A stretch of DNA of 64,000 nt, taken from positions 1-64,000 of the forward strand of contig JAJRWT010000063.1 in assembly GCA_024276675.1 (NCBI GenBank). Reading direction: 5' to 3'. Source of the DNA: Myxococcota bacterium (GTDB lineage: Bacteria > Myxococcota_A > UBA796 > JAFGLY01). This document shows, one piece after another, positions 35,490 to 45,256 of this stretch; the stretch's first letter is position 1; the number at the start of each line of letters is the position of its first letter. The notes under the pieces are model-generated. The model saw only the letters and a program-made list of their open reading frames with translations, was not told the DNA's origin and made no database searches. The position numbers and the translations under genes are program-made.

Positions 35490-35960
35490 ATGCCCCAGCA
35501 ACCATCACCCCGGCCAGAACTCCCCCCGCTCCGCGACTCCCACAGCACGCTGAACCAGATCAAGGCCCGCATCGCGGCCTTCAACGATGCTCGTGACTGG
35601 GGGCAGTATCATTCGCCCCGCAACCTGGCCATGGCCACCGCGGTCGAAGCCGGAGAACTCCTGGCCCTTTTTCTGTGGAGCAAGGACGAAGGCCCACAAC
35701 CCCCCATTTCGTCTCGCCAGGCCAGCGTCCAGGAAGAAGCCGCGGATGTAGCCATCTGCCTGCTGAACTTCTGTCAGCAATCGGGAATAGACCTGGCGTC
35801 GGCCATCGAAAAGAAGCTGGCCAGGAACGCCGTATCCTACCCCGAGGACCTGGTTCGGGGGCGCATGGAAAAGTACAACGAATACCACCACCCTGGACCG
35901 GGAGCCCGGAAGTCCCCCGATACCTCGGCCTCGGATCCCGAAGTCTCATCTCCCGAATAG
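35490..35960 (+). CDS. MazG-like nucleotide pyrophosphohydrolase (RS21-C6/dCTPase type)
   Basis: The 156-residue all-alpha protein has the paired metal motifs of the MazG/dUTPase-2 superfamily: E53-xx-E56 (AVEAGELLALFLW) and E83-xx-D86 (EEAADVAICLLNF). These single-domain homologues hydrolyse (d)NTPs to monophosphates, often damaged or methylated dCTP. It starts 2 bases after the methyltransferase gene. The pairing of a base methylase with a nucleotide-pool-cleaning enzyme is suggestive but unproven. A disordered Pro/Ser-rich tail (about 128-156) follows the catalytic core. Confidence 0.85.
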   Translation: MPQQPSPRPELPPLRDSHSTLNQIKARIAAFNDARDWGQYHSPRNLAMATAVEAGELLALFLWSKDEGPQPPISSRQASVQEEAADVAICLLNFCQQSGIDLASAIEKKLARNAVSYPEDLVRGRMEKYNEYHHPGPGARKSPDTSASDPEVSSPE

Positions 35961-36061
35961 GTGGTCCATCATCACTTTCTCGAAAAAATACCTTGTTGGC
36001 AGGCCTCTACCAGACAAGAATGAGCCCCCCCCGGATAAACCGAACCAATTCTGCCGGATAG

Positions 36062-37666
36062 ATGCCTGACTTCCCGGAGGTTCCCATACCTGCCCCAATC
36101 TCCACGGTCCCGCCAAACCTGGCTCGCTGGCTCCACGGCTGGCGCATGGTGCTGTTCATCGCAGTGCTCCAGGCCTGGCTGTTCCTGCTCTTCTTCCTGA
36201 GCTACCAACTCTGTTTCTTCTTCATCCTCGTGATGCTCATCGTCCTGCTGGGGCTGGATCGCCCCGTGCTGGCGGTCTCCCTGTTGATCTTCGTTCGCCT
36301 GGTGGACACCTCGTCACAGGCCTACTTCAGGATCTCCAAGATCAGCATCGGGATGTTCGAACCCATCTTGATGATCGCACTGGTTTCCATGGCGATCCAC
36401 GTCATGCGACGGCGCGTACAGGTCCAACACACCTGGCCGTGGCAGATCCCGGTGCTCATCTTCATGGCCTTCCAGGTGCTTTCCCTGAGCTGGTCCGCCG
36501 ACTGGGGCGAAGGGGTCTCCGAGATCGTGAGCATGGGCGTGGTGATGGCCAACGCACTCTTGGTGATGTCGGTGGTGCGAAATCCCCAGCACTTCATCTT
36601 CCTAATGTACTCCTGGATCGCTGCATCCATTTTCGTGGCCTTGTTCACCAACGCCTCGTCCATGGTGGGCTACGGCGAATCCACCACCCTCTGGGAAGCG
36701 TCATCCGGTGGCGGCCGTTCCACGGGCATGGGCCAGCAGCCCAACTGGTACTCCATGACCCTCATGTACGCCATCCACACCACATTCGGCATGGCGCTCA
36801 TCCAGAAGCGCAGGCTCTACCGCTGGCTACTCATCCTGGCGGGCATCTTCCTGTTCTACAGCCAGACCAAGTCCGGTTCCCGAGGCGGAATCTACGCGGT
36901 CCTCATCGGGGGGGGACTGACCGCCCTGGCCCTTCCCGACTTCCGAAAATGGTTCCTGCGCTTCCTGGTGGTCATCGTGGCGCTGTTCGCCTTCGTCCTC
37001 ACCTTCGACGTGGGCTCCACCACCAAGGCCTTCGGCCGCATCTTCGACAACATCGACTATTCCTGGAGCGACTACAGGTCCCAGAACTGGTACGTGTGCA
37101 TCACCATGTTCTTCGACACCTACGGCCGCGGCATCGGCGCGGGTGGTTACAAGGAACTCTTGAAGAGCTACAACCCCTTCCTGTACGAATCCCTGTACAA
37201 CTACCCCCACGGCATCTTCTGGGGCTTGATGGCGCACTATGGCGTGCTGGGCTTGTCCATCTTCACCTGGATCGCCCTGATCATCATCAACATGGCCCGC
37301 CAGCTCACAAAGTGGACCAAGGGCACCGTCCTGGAGATCTTCGCCTGGACCATGCCAGCCACCATGATCAGCTACGCTGCCTGGTCATTCGTCGAATTCG
37401 ACTACAACGAAAAACCATTCTGGGAGTTCCTGTCCCTCTACACAGCTCTCTACCTCATCGTCCGCAGCTACATCCAGGCTGGCAAGAAGCTCCCCGATCT
37501 CTCCATGGACCTCAACGTGCCATGGCGCCTGGAACACAACATCCCCACCAAGGTGCACAAGTCCCACCTGAAGGCAACCTCCACCCGCATAACGAAGCCA
37601 CTCCGGAGCCTGAAACCCACCGCTCCCCCGAAACCCAGCGACGACCTGGACACCCCCGACGGATGA
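36062..37666 (+). CDS. O-antigen/exopolysaccharide polymerase-like membrane protein (Wzy_C family)
   Basis: The 534-residue protein has about ten transmembrane helices. It also has the Wzy_C-type large periplasmic loop with QTKSGSRGG and YNYPHGIFWGLMAHYGVLG, matching the conserved H-x-x-x-x-x-L region of O-antigen ligases/polymerases. These enzymes join or ligate lipid-linked glycan repeats at the periplasmic face. No glycosyltransferase cluster is adjacent. A C-terminal cytoplasmic basic/Pro tail (about 475-534) is unusual. The nearby membrane genes at 39.4 kb and 55.8-59.9 kb could belong to the same surface-glycan theme, but this is only inferred. Confidence 0.82.
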   Translation: MPDFPEVPIPAPISTVPPNLARWLHGWRMVLFIAVLQAWLFLLFFLSYQLCFFFILVMLIVLLGLDRPVLAVSLLIFVRLVDTSSQAYFRISKISIGMFEPILMIALVSMAIHVMRRRVQVQHTWPWQIPVLIFMAFQVLSLSWSADWGEGVSEIVSMGVVMANALLVMSVVRNPQHFIFLMYSWIAASIFVALFTNASSMVGYGESTTLWEASSGGGRSTGMGQQPNWYSMTLMYAIHTTFGMALIQKRRLYRWLLILAGIFLFYSQTKSGSRGGIYAVLIGGGLTALALPDFRKWFLRFLVVIVALFAFVLTFDVGSTTKAFGRIFDNIDYSWSDYRSQNWYVCITMFFDTYGRGIGAGGYKELLKSYNPFLYESLYNYPHGIFWGLMAHYGVLGLSIFTWIALIIINMARQLTKWTKGTVLEIFAWTMPATMISYAAWSFVEFDYNEKPFWEFLSLYTALYLIVRSYIQAGKKLPDLSMDLNVPWRLEHNIPTKVHKSHLKATSTRITKPLRSLKPTAPPKPSDDLDTPDG

Positions 37667-37677
37667 TGCTCAAGCGA

Positions 37678-38940
37678 TCACACGAGCGCCAGGGCCCGAT
37701 CCAGTGCCCGGATGAGGTCTTGCACATCCTCGATTCCCACGGACACCCTGACCAGGCCGTCGGTCACGCCGCCCTTTTCGCGCTTGTGGCGTGGTACGCA
37801 GGCGTGGGTCATGGAGGCGGGGTGCTGGATGAGCGAGTCCACACAGCCAAGGGACACCGCAAGGGTGAAGATCTCGATGTTGTCCATGATGGTGCGGCCG
37901 GCCTCCAGCCCGCCCTTGACTTCGAAGGACACCATTCCGCCGTATTTCTTCATCTGGCGTGATGCCAGCTCGTGGAACGGATCCGTTTCCAGGCCGGGAT
38001 AGAACACCCTGTCCACCTTGGGATGGGACGCGAGATACCTGGCCACTTCCATGGCGTTGTCGCAGTGGCGCTCCATGCGGATGGGCAGGGTCTTCAGGCC
38101 CAGGTTCACGAGCCAGGCATCGAAGGGGCTGGGGTTGCCCCCAACGTTGGCGAGCACCTCGTAGGCCCGGCGCCGTATCTGATCGTCGATGGTGGTCATC
38201 ACTCCACCCACCACCACTCCGTGACCGCAGATGTACTTGGTGGTGGAGTGCACCACGGCGTGGGCCCCCAGCTCCAGGGGCCGCTGCAGGTAGGGCGTGG
38301 CGAAGGTGTTGTCTACAACCACCTTCATCCGGGGATTGACGACCCTCGCCAGGTCGGCCACCGCACGGATGTCGGTGACCGACAAGGTGGGATTGGTGGG
38401 AGTCTCGAAGAAGAGAGCCTTGGCCTCGGGATGCTGAGCCAAGGTTTTTTCCACCGCCGCCAGGTCCGATGTGTCCAGCTCGATGGTATTCACCCCGAAA
38501 CGGGACAGCACCCCGGAGGCCAGGTGCTCGGTGGCGCCGTATACGACGTCGCCCATGATCAACGTGTCGCCCGCGCTGCAGACGGCCATCAGAGTGGTGG
38601 AGATGGCGGCCATGCCTGAAGAGAAACCCTGGGTAGAAACCCGAAGGTGGGGGTTGGCCAGCTTCACGGCTCCGCCTTCCAGGGCGTTGACCTTGGCTTC
38701 CAGCATCTTTACCGTCGGGTTGCCAAGACGGGTGTAGATGTAGCCCGGACGCTCACCCGCGAAGACCTGGGCGCCTTCCCGGGCGCTGTCGAAAACAAAG
38801 GTTGAACTCTGGTAGATGGCCCCACCATGGGATGAGTGCTGCGGCTGTGCCACGTGCTCGCCCGCGTGCAGGGCGCGGGTTGAAAAACCGCAATCCAGGT
38901 AGAACTTTTCCATGTAGTCAGGGTTGTTGGAATCCTCCAC
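37678..38940 (-). CDS. PLP-dependent Cys/Met metabolism enzyme (gamma-synthase/gamma-lyase type)
   Basis: The 420-residue enzyme belongs to the cystathionine gamma-synthase-like PLP family. The PLP lysine is Lys235 in HSTTKYICGHG, with the tyrosine segment YIYTRLGNPT and the C-terminal LIQHPASMTH region. Members make cystathionine or homocysteine, or cleave methionine/cystathionine; PASMTH with THACVP is closest to methionine gamma-lyase/O-acylhomoserine sulfhydrylase types, but the exact reaction cannot be fixed by eye. The start is GTG at 38940, 6 bases after GGAGG. An upstream 24-codon extension to 39012 looks non-coding. It is convergent with the polymerase gene. Confidence 0.9.
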   Translation of the reverse strand: MEDSNNPDYMEKFYLDCGFSTRALHAGEHVAQPQHSSHGGAIYQSSTFVFDSAREGAQVFAGERPGYIYTRLGNPTVKMLEAKVNALEGGAVKLANPHLRVSTQGFSSGMAAISTTLMAVCSAGDTLIMGDVVYGATEHLASGVLSRFGVNTIELDTSDLAAVEKTLAQHPEAKALFFETPTNPTLSVTDIRAVADLARVVNPRMKVVVDNTFATPYLQRPLELGAHAVVHSTTKYICGHGVVVGGVMTTIDDQIRRRAYEVLANVGGNPSPFDAWLVNLGLKTLPIRMERHCDNAMEVARYLASHPKVDRVFYPGLETDPFHELASRQMKKYGGMVSFEVKGGLEAGRTIMDNIEIFTLAVSLGCVDSLIQHPASMTHACVPRHKREKGGVTDGLVRVSVGIEDVQDLIRALDRALALV

Positions 38941-39418
38941 CGAACACCTCCCTCGTTGGCTGTTTCCTTCTTCGAAGCGATTTGGAAACCTGCCATGCTC
39001 GCATGTTTTCACGGTTACGAGCTGAATATGTCCATGAATCCAAAAGGCTCCCGGTCCCGGCGCAAACTAACCGCTGCGCGACCCTGGCGAGAGTCCCGGA
39101 CCGGCCCCGGAATGCAGCCAGAGACCGTTTCATGGCGCGGGTGCCCTCCATCTCCGGAGTCCAAAAATGGCATGGCGGTTGTATGGCTTTTCCAACGGGC
39201 TTTGTCAGCCATGGGGACCAGGTGCTCCCAGCGTGGAGGGAGCCACCGCGCAGCCCTGCCGTTACCCCTGGACAGCCGATTACTGATCTGGCACAGTCCC
39301 ACGGCGGCTAAAAGGAACCGGAAAGGACCGCCGCGGGCCTCCCCGACCCATGGCCCCTCCCGGGAAGAGTTCCCGCCCTGGCAATGAAGCCCACCACGAT
39401 GCGAGCTATTCTGGCTCC
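38941..39418. other. 478-bp divergent intergenic region
   Basis: It lies between the PLP-enzyme gene (minus) and the interrupted membrane gene (plus). A CATGC/GCATG inverted repeat lies about 65 bases upstream of the PLP-enzyme start. I see no SAM or SAH riboswitch core. No further gene is convincing. Confidence 0.4.
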
Positions 39419-40879
39419 ATGTCCCAATCCCACTCCATGCCAAGAGTTCCAAGAGTGATGGTCCGCCTGTTTTCGGCGGGAGCAGTGTTGTCGCTGGCCC
39501 TGGTGGCGAGACGTTTCTGGCTGCCGGTGGGCAGCAGACATGTCTTCGACGGGCATGAAGCCCAGTACCTGGCCGTGTTCCAGGGCGAACCCTGGCTGGG
39601 CAGCAGCCACATGGTGCCCGTGCTGGCCATGTTGTATACGGCCATGGGAAGAATCTCGCGGGATCCAGGCTTCCTGCTGGATCTGAACCTGGCGGCCTCG
39701 CTGGCAGGCGTCGCGGCCCTGATGTTGCTCGTGGGAAGCCGGGCGGGCTTCCTGCCGGCCCTGGTGGCGGGCGTGGGCACGGCCATCTACGGCAACCATG
39801 CCTTCTGGGCATCTTCCGCCTACAACGTGACCATCCCGCTGACTACGGTGCTCCTGGGAATGGCTCTGCTGGGCTGGTTCTCCCGCAGCTCCGCCCAGGC
39901 CAGCCAGGCCATGGAGCGCCGAGGGGTGATTGCCTTCGGCATCTCCGCCATCACCGTGGGCCTGGGAGTCGGCATGAGACCGGATCTCTGCCCCGTCTTG
40001 CTGGTCGCCCTGTTCCTGCTTCCCCGGGGCCACTTTCGGGCTGGATTGGCCTGGGCCTCCCTGGTGGGGCTCGTGGCTGTTGGAAGCGCCTGGCCCATCC
40101 TGGCAACGGGCGCCCACCCCCAGGGTCTGGGCCAACAGGCATGGACCGCCATGCGATACAACATCGCCTTCCTGGAGCTTTTGTCCCCCTGGTCCCAACC
40201 GCTCATGCTGCTCTCTCTCCTGGTCTGCCTGCCCCCGGCCCTCGTGTACCACCCGCGCCACAGCGCCATGTGGCTCACCCTTGGCGGAATCTAGTGGCTC
40301 CTGTGTTCCGTGTTCGCCGACATGGGATTCCGCCACGTTCTGCTGGCGGGCCTCTCCCTGGATGCCACCATGGCCATGGGGCTTGCAACCCTGCTGTATC
40401 CCGGCCTGCCGCTGCGTGGATCCCGCCTTCCGTCCAGGGCAGCAGGAGCGCTTCTTGCCAGCGTGATGCTGGGCGCCATGCTCGTGGACACGGGAGAACT
40501 GGCCCGCCTGTACTACGCCCCCAGCACTATCTTTCCCTCTTCGGGGGAAGCAGGGCTGCCCCGCATCCAGGACGACGATCTCCTGGAAGGCTGCCAGTGG
40601 ATCACCGAGGAACCCCCCATCCCCGGGCAGGGACTGAGGTCCTACCTGGACCTTGCACCCGGCGAGAGGGGCTGCTTTCTGTGGGGCGAAGAGTTCCGAC
40701 ATCGCATCTGGAGCAGCAGGGAGCTGCGGGCACGCGGCCTGCGAATGCACGAGAGCTTCCAACTGCAAGCCCTGGCGGTCAGGACCTGGCCCGCTGATCC
40801 GGGCAGACCAGGCAGGCTCATCTGGTACCTGGCGGACCACGATCCCCGGGGTCTCTGGAGACCTGGGCTACGACACTGA
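39419..40879 (+). pseudogene. Polytopic membrane protein interrupted by one in-frame TAG
   Basis: The same reading frame runs from 39419 to 40879 (487 codons) with a single TAG at 40292-40294 (codon 292) and no frameshift. Both parts are coding-like: the first is highly hydrophobic with at least seven transmembrane helices, beginning MSQSHSMPRVPRV. The second continues with more helices (from MGFRHVLLAG) and then a soluble C-terminal domain (about 345-486). The overall layout resembles GT-C or YfhO-like proteins. Possibilities: a nonsense mutation, a sequencing or assembly error at TGG/CAG, or true readthrough. I see no frameshift or insertion. Neighbours are the PLP enzyme (divergent) and the kinase. 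Confidence 0.8.
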
Positions 40880-41242
40880 GCGAAAGGCAGGCCCCTGTCA
40901 TCGTTGCCGCCACCAGGCCAGCAGGCTGGTAAGCCCGCTCCACGGGGATACCGGCCGCGACATTGACAGCGGCCGAAAAGCGGTCATGGAAGCCTGGGGC
41001 CAGGGGCAGATGATCCAGGCGTGCCCAGGACCGATCCTGGCGGTCTGGAATTGTGTGCAAAGAACCACGGAGGGTTCAAACATACCTACAGTGCTCGTGC
41101 GCCATGCTATCTCAGCTACTCCTGGCTTGGGCACGTCCGGGGAATCCAACGGCAAGCCGGGGGTTGAACAAGGCTCAGACCACAGAGAAGAAATCCGGCA
41201 CGGATTCTCCAGGCCCCAAGGAGTCAACACCGACGGGACAGA
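40880..41242. other. 363-bp intergenic region before the kinase gene
   Basis: No gene is seen. A TACAGT -10-like box near 41087 lacks a suitable -35. No hairpin of note was found. Confidence 0.4.
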
Positions 41243-44200
41243 ATGCCAATTCCTCCAAAGCTCGATGACCGCTACCAGGTCCTCTCACTCGTGGGAGAGG
41301 GAGGGATGGGGCAGGTGTGGCACTGTCATGATCGCGTGCTGGACGTACCAGTTGCAATAAAGATCGTGAACCCCCGTCTGTCCGCACGCTCCAACTTCAA
41401 GCAGCGTTTCGCCAGGGAGGTAGCGCTGCAGGCCCGGGTACGGCACCCGCACCTGGTGCCCCTCCACGATGCCGGAGACCATCATGGCCTTCCTTTCGTA
41501 GCCATGGCCTACGCCGAGCTGGGTTCATTGGCCCGGTACCTGCCCGCCGGCTTGCCATGGGCCAGGGCCTTGCGCCTGATGGACGAGATTTCCGCCGCAT
41601 TGGCGGCGCTTCACGCCCGCGGTATCATCCACCTGGACATCAAACCCGAGAACATCCTGCTACACTCCGGACTCGATGGGCAGGTACACGCCTGGCTGAC
41701 CGACCTGGGCATAGCTCGTCTCCTGGATGTCTCCGCAGAGGAAGTGAGAACACTGGCCGGCACCCCGGCCTACATGGCTCCAGAGCAGGTCGCGGGGACC
41801 GAGGCCGAGATCGGCCCCAGGACCGACATCTACTCCCTCGGGGTCGTGCTGGCCCAGGTCATCGGTGGCAACCCGGTCCCCTCCGGGTTGCTGGCCCTTG
41901 TGCGTGGCATGACGAACCCGGACCCCGTGCTGCGCCCTGCCATAGTCGCCGAGGTGCGTCTGGCCTTGGCCAGGCTCGGGGAACCTTCTGAACCATTGGA
42001 CGCGCCAGATCTCCGAAGACAGGCCACGGCGCCCTCCACCTGGTACACGGACATCCGCGAGACAACCCCTCCGGCTCAAAGCCAAACGTCCAATCCCGCT
42101 CAACGATGGCCCTGGCCCAGGCAACCAAGCCCCCCCCTCCCCGACGAACCACCCATCGAACCAGCCATACAGCAGGAAGCCAGGGCAACGCTGAACCTCT
42201 ACGCCCACCGCGATATTCCCCTCGTGGGAAGGCACGACGAGCTGGAGCAGATCTGGCGACAGGCCCGCTGGGTGCGCGAAAAGGGCCGAACTGCGGTCAC
42301 ACTCATCACCGGTGAGGCCGGTGCCGGGAAGACCAGGCTCGTGGAAGAAATACTCGTTGCCCTGGAAGAGGGAGGATGGGCGGAACACCTGACATTCACC
42401 TACAACTCCCCCCCTTCGCCCATGGACGGCTATCCAGGCCAGATCCGCCGTCTCCTCAGACCATGGGGTGAAAACAAACGGCAGACGAGCCGCCGCCTTA
42501 CCAGGTGGATCGATTCAGGGCTCCCCGGTGTGCCGGCGGGCCCCATAGGGACCCTGCTGGCGGACTACTGCCACAATCCCGGCCCTCAACGAGACCACGC
42601 TGTCCTGGCTCACCAGTTTCTACACTGGGTGATCCATGCACGCTGCTGGCGCGGGCTCACCTGCCTGTTCATCGAGAACGCGCACCTGGCGGCGGAACCC
42701 GGCGAAGGGCTGGACATCCCCATGCACTTCCTCAAGCTGGCGGCCCTGGGCCAGCCAGCCCCGGTGCTGCTGCTCTGCACGATTCGGAGCGAGGCCCTGG
42801 TGGAAGACCCCGACATCCGACGCCGCATGGACCTGCTTCTGCAGGCAGGGGCGCTCCATGTCCACCTGCCTCGGCTGGGCCCCGCGGAGACGAGGGCCCT
42901 CCTGGACAGCTCCCTGGACCTGGCGCCGGATATCAGGGATACCGTGGCGGACAGGTGTGACGGCAACCCGCTGCTGGCCAGGCAGATCATACTGGAATGG
43001 GCAGAGCAGGATCTCCTGGAAGAGGTGGGGAACCTCGTGTATACCCTGAAACCGGGCGTTGACCCGTCGCAGGTCATCCCCGGGGACGCCCGCCAGCTAT
43101 TCCTGGGCCGAGTCCGACGGGTGCTCCGGGAGGCCCAGGAACCGGAGCGCGTGTTCAAGGTGCTGCTGCTGCTGGCGCTGGCAGGAGCGGAGCTACCCGT
43201 TGGACTGGCTGACAACCTGGCGGGAGACCTGTCGGAGTACGTCCACGCATCGCAGCTCCTGGAACTGGACCAGGGCTTCTGCCGCTTTTCCCACGACCTG
43301 CTACGGCAATCCCTGCTGGAGCAGGCCAGGGCCAGCGACGACCTGCCGGAGTTGTACCGCAGGCTGGCGGACGCCTGGCAAGAATACTCCATGGAATCGG
43401 GGAGAGACTATGCCATCCCGCGAGCCCTGGCTTTGCTGGAAACCGGCGAAGCCGCCCAGGCCTTCCCTATACTTGCCCAGGCCGCCATCGAGGAACAAGA
43501 ACAGGGGAACATCCGCATGGCAATGGAACATGGCGAGTCGGCCATCCGCGCCATGGCGGAAGCGGGACTCGAAGAGGATCAGCGCCTATGCTGCCGCCTG
43601 CTCTACTCCACGGCTCTCTCCTACGTGGAAAAACCCGATCTGGATCGCGCCGAGGCCCTGGCAAGGCGGGCCATCACCCACGCGTCCTCCCTGGAAGATA
43701 TCACCATGGCCAGGATCACCCTGGCGACGGTGCTCCAGTCCAGGGGCCATTGGCAACATGCTCGCCGGCTCTTCCAATCGGCTGTGGAGCTGGGGCGTGG
43801 ACAGGACAAAAAAGACCTCCTCGTTCGCGCCCTCTCCCAACTGGGATCGGCGGCCCATCGCTACGGAGAACCAGAGGAAGCAATCCATGCCTTCCAGGAA
43901 GCACTGGAAGCTGCCAGGGCAGTCTCCTCCCCGACCCTTCTCTCCCAGACACTCATGGGGCTTGCAATGGCGCTCTCGGTGACCGGAAAGCTCCACCGGA
44001 CAAGGGATCTCTGCCAGGAGGCGCTGAAACTGTCTCGACGAGGCCACTCTCCCATGGCCGAGGCCTTCGTCCACCATGCCCTGGGGCTGGTGGAACTGGA
44101 TCTGGGAAACTTCGGCGACAGCCGCCTGCACCTCAGAACCGCCAGGGAGATGCTTCGGGCAGGTGGAGCCGCCACCACTTCCCACGCCATACTCAAGGCC

Positions 44201-44710
44201 CTGGCCGAGATCCATCGAATAGACGGCAGGTACATAGAAGCCCGCAAGCTGCTGACCCTGGTGATCAGGTGGGGAGACGAACACTCCCTGCTCTACGAAA
44301 ACGTAGACGCCACGCTGATGCTCCTGGTGCTGGAGCTTCAAGACGGCGACGAAGAAGCTGCCATCGCAGCCGCGTCCAAGGCGCTGGACAGCCTGAAGAA
44401 AGTGTCAATCCCCCACCTGGAGTTGGTAGCATGGGTGGGACTTGCCCTGGCCAGAGCCCGGTGCAGCCGGGAAGGCCTTTGCCGAAAATCCATCAGTAGA
44501 GCCAAAGGCCTCCGGCACGTGCCCCGAGCGGATCGCGACCTGGCCTGGATGTTCCAGCAACTCACCCTGGAAACCGCAGTCAAGGGCTGGCGAGATATCT
44601 CCCGCTGGGCGGCATCCAGGGCCATGGACTACTGGAAGCTCCTTTCCAGGGATCAACCCGTTCCGGCCCTGGCCAATGTCATGGGACGTACCGGCGAGGA
44701 ACCGGTGTGA
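41243..44710 (+). CDS. Ser/Thr protein kinase fused to AAA ATPase and TPR repeats
   Basis: The 1155-residue protein has an N-terminal PknB-type kinase domain (about 9-250): Gly-rich loop LVGEGGMGQVW, catalytic Lys40, the catalytic loop H130-L-D132-I-K-P-E-N and D154-L-G. The loop lacks the usual Arg of HRD (a non-RD kinase) and DLG replaces DFG. A P-loop ATPase follows with Walker A G357-EAGAGK-T364 in a transcription-factor-like AAA/NACHT-type domain (about 310-640). The rest is TPR-like helical repeats (about 700-1130). Such kinase-ATPase-TPR giants are abundant in myxobacteria and presumably integrate signals. The start has only a weak GGGACAGA upstream. It is convergent with the small gene at 44.7 kb. 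Confidence 0.9.
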   Translation: MPIPPKLDDRYQVLSLVGEGGMGQVWHCHDRVLDVPVAIKIVNPRLSARSNFKQRFAREVALQARVRHPHLVPLHDAGDHHGLPFVAMAYAELGSLARYLPAGLPWARALRLMDEISAALAALHARGIIHLDIKPENILLHSGLDGQVHAWLTDLGIARLLDVSAEEVRTLAGTPAYMAPEQVAGTEAEIGPRTDIYSLGVVLAQVIGGNPVPSGLLALVRGMTNPDPVLRPAIVAEVRLALARLGEPSEPLDAPDLRRQATAPSTWYTDIRETTPPAQSQTSNPAQRWPWPRQPSPPLPDEPPIEPAIQQEARATLNLYAHRDIPLVGRHDELEQIWRQARWVREKGRTAVTLITGEAGAGKTRLVEEILVALEEGGWAEHLTFTYNSPPSPMDGYPGQIRRLLRPWGENKRQTSRRLTRWIDSGLPGVPAGPIGTLLADYCHNPGPQRDHAVLAHQFLHWVIHARCWRGLTCLFIENAHLAAEPGEGLDIPMHFLKLAALGQPAPVLLLCTIRSEALVEDPDIRRRMDLLLQAGALHVHLPRLGPAETRALLDSSLDLAPDIRDTVADRCDGNPLLARQIILEWAEQDLLEEVGNLVYTLKPGVDPSQVIPGDARQLFLGRVRRVLREAQEPERVFKVLLLLALAGAELPVGLADNLAGDLSEYVHASQLLELDQGFCRFSHDLLRQSLLEQARASDDLPELYRRLADAWQEYSMESGRDYAIPRALALLETGEAAQAFPILAQAAIEEQEQGNIRMAMEHGESAIRAMAEAGLEEDQRLCCRLLYSTALSYVEKPDLDRAEALARRAITHASSLEDITMARITLATVLQSRGHWQHARRLFQSAVELGRGQDKKDLLVRALSQLGSAAHRYGEPEEAIHAFQEALEAARAVSSPTLLSQTLMGLAMALSVTGKLHRTRDLCQEALKLSRRGHSPMAEAFVHHALGLVELDLGNFGDSRLHLRTAREMLRAGGAATTSHAILKALAEIHRIDGRYIEARKLLTLVIRWGDEHSLLYENVDATLMLLVLELQDGDEEAAIAAASKALDSLKKVSIPHLELVAWVGLALARARCSREGLCRKSISRAKGLRHVPRADRDLAWMFQQLTLETAVKGWRDISRWAASRAMDYWKLLSRDQPVPALANVMGRTGEEPV

Positions 44711-44729
44711 GCAGAGTCTGGTGTGGCCT

Positions 44730-45173
44730 TCAGTCCACGTGCCTGGCCACGAGATCAGCGACACCGGGTATGGCGGCAGTGACGTGCTTTTCGGCCTGGG
44801 GGCGGAGCTTGAAATACGCCTTGCGCAGGGTGCGGTGGTGGTTGTGCTCGGCCCTGGCGTCGGTGATGGCGAGCAACTCTGCGGCAATGCGGTCACTCCT
44901 GTCGCTGAAGAATACCCGCAGATCTGTGCTGCCGGAGGCCTTGAAGTCGTCGTAGAAAGGGTCGATGCGGGCACAGAAGTCGTCCAGGAGGTTGTTGAAG
45001 GCCTGGGGTATTATGCCAGGCTTGACGCTCTTTACGATCTTGAAGCCCGCCTTCACCGCCATGCCCGAGACACCCTTCTTGGATGCCACTTCTTTTTCCA
45101 GCAGTGAAACTCCGTCGTCGACGATCATGCGTCGGCGTGCGGGATCCTTGATTACCTGAGTCAATGCGCCCAA
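44730..45173 (-). CDS. Small conserved protein of unknown function
   Basis: The 147-residue, mostly helical protein resembles a small family seen in several bacterial phyla, with the segments VSGMAVKAGFKIVKSVKPGI and LAITDARAEHNHHRTLRKAY. I do not know its function. The start is TTG at 45173, set by AGGAGG 5 bases upstream; longer frames look non-coding. There is no signal peptide, so it is cytoplasmic. It is 83 bases downstream of the HEAT-repeat lipoprotein on the same strand and convergent with the kinase gene. Confidence 0.7.
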   Translation of the reverse strand: MGALTQVIKDPARRRMIVDDGVSLLEKEVASKKGVSGMAVKAGFKIVKSVKPGIIPQAFNNLLDDFCARIDPFYDDFKASGSTDLRVFFSDRSDRIAAELLAITDARAEHNHHRTLRKAYFKLRPQAEKHVTAAIPGVADLVARHVD

Positions 45174-45256
45174 ACTGGCCTCCTGATCATGCGCTGTGTC
45201 GTTGGGTGGGCCGACCGTTCCGGTTCGGCCACGGTCCGGCTGCAAGCCATTGATAT

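Noticed and set aside
38941..39100. SAM or SAH riboswitch upstream of the PLP enzyme
   Set aside because: Only a CATGC/GCATG repeat is seen; no SAM-I, SAM-II or SAH consensus core.
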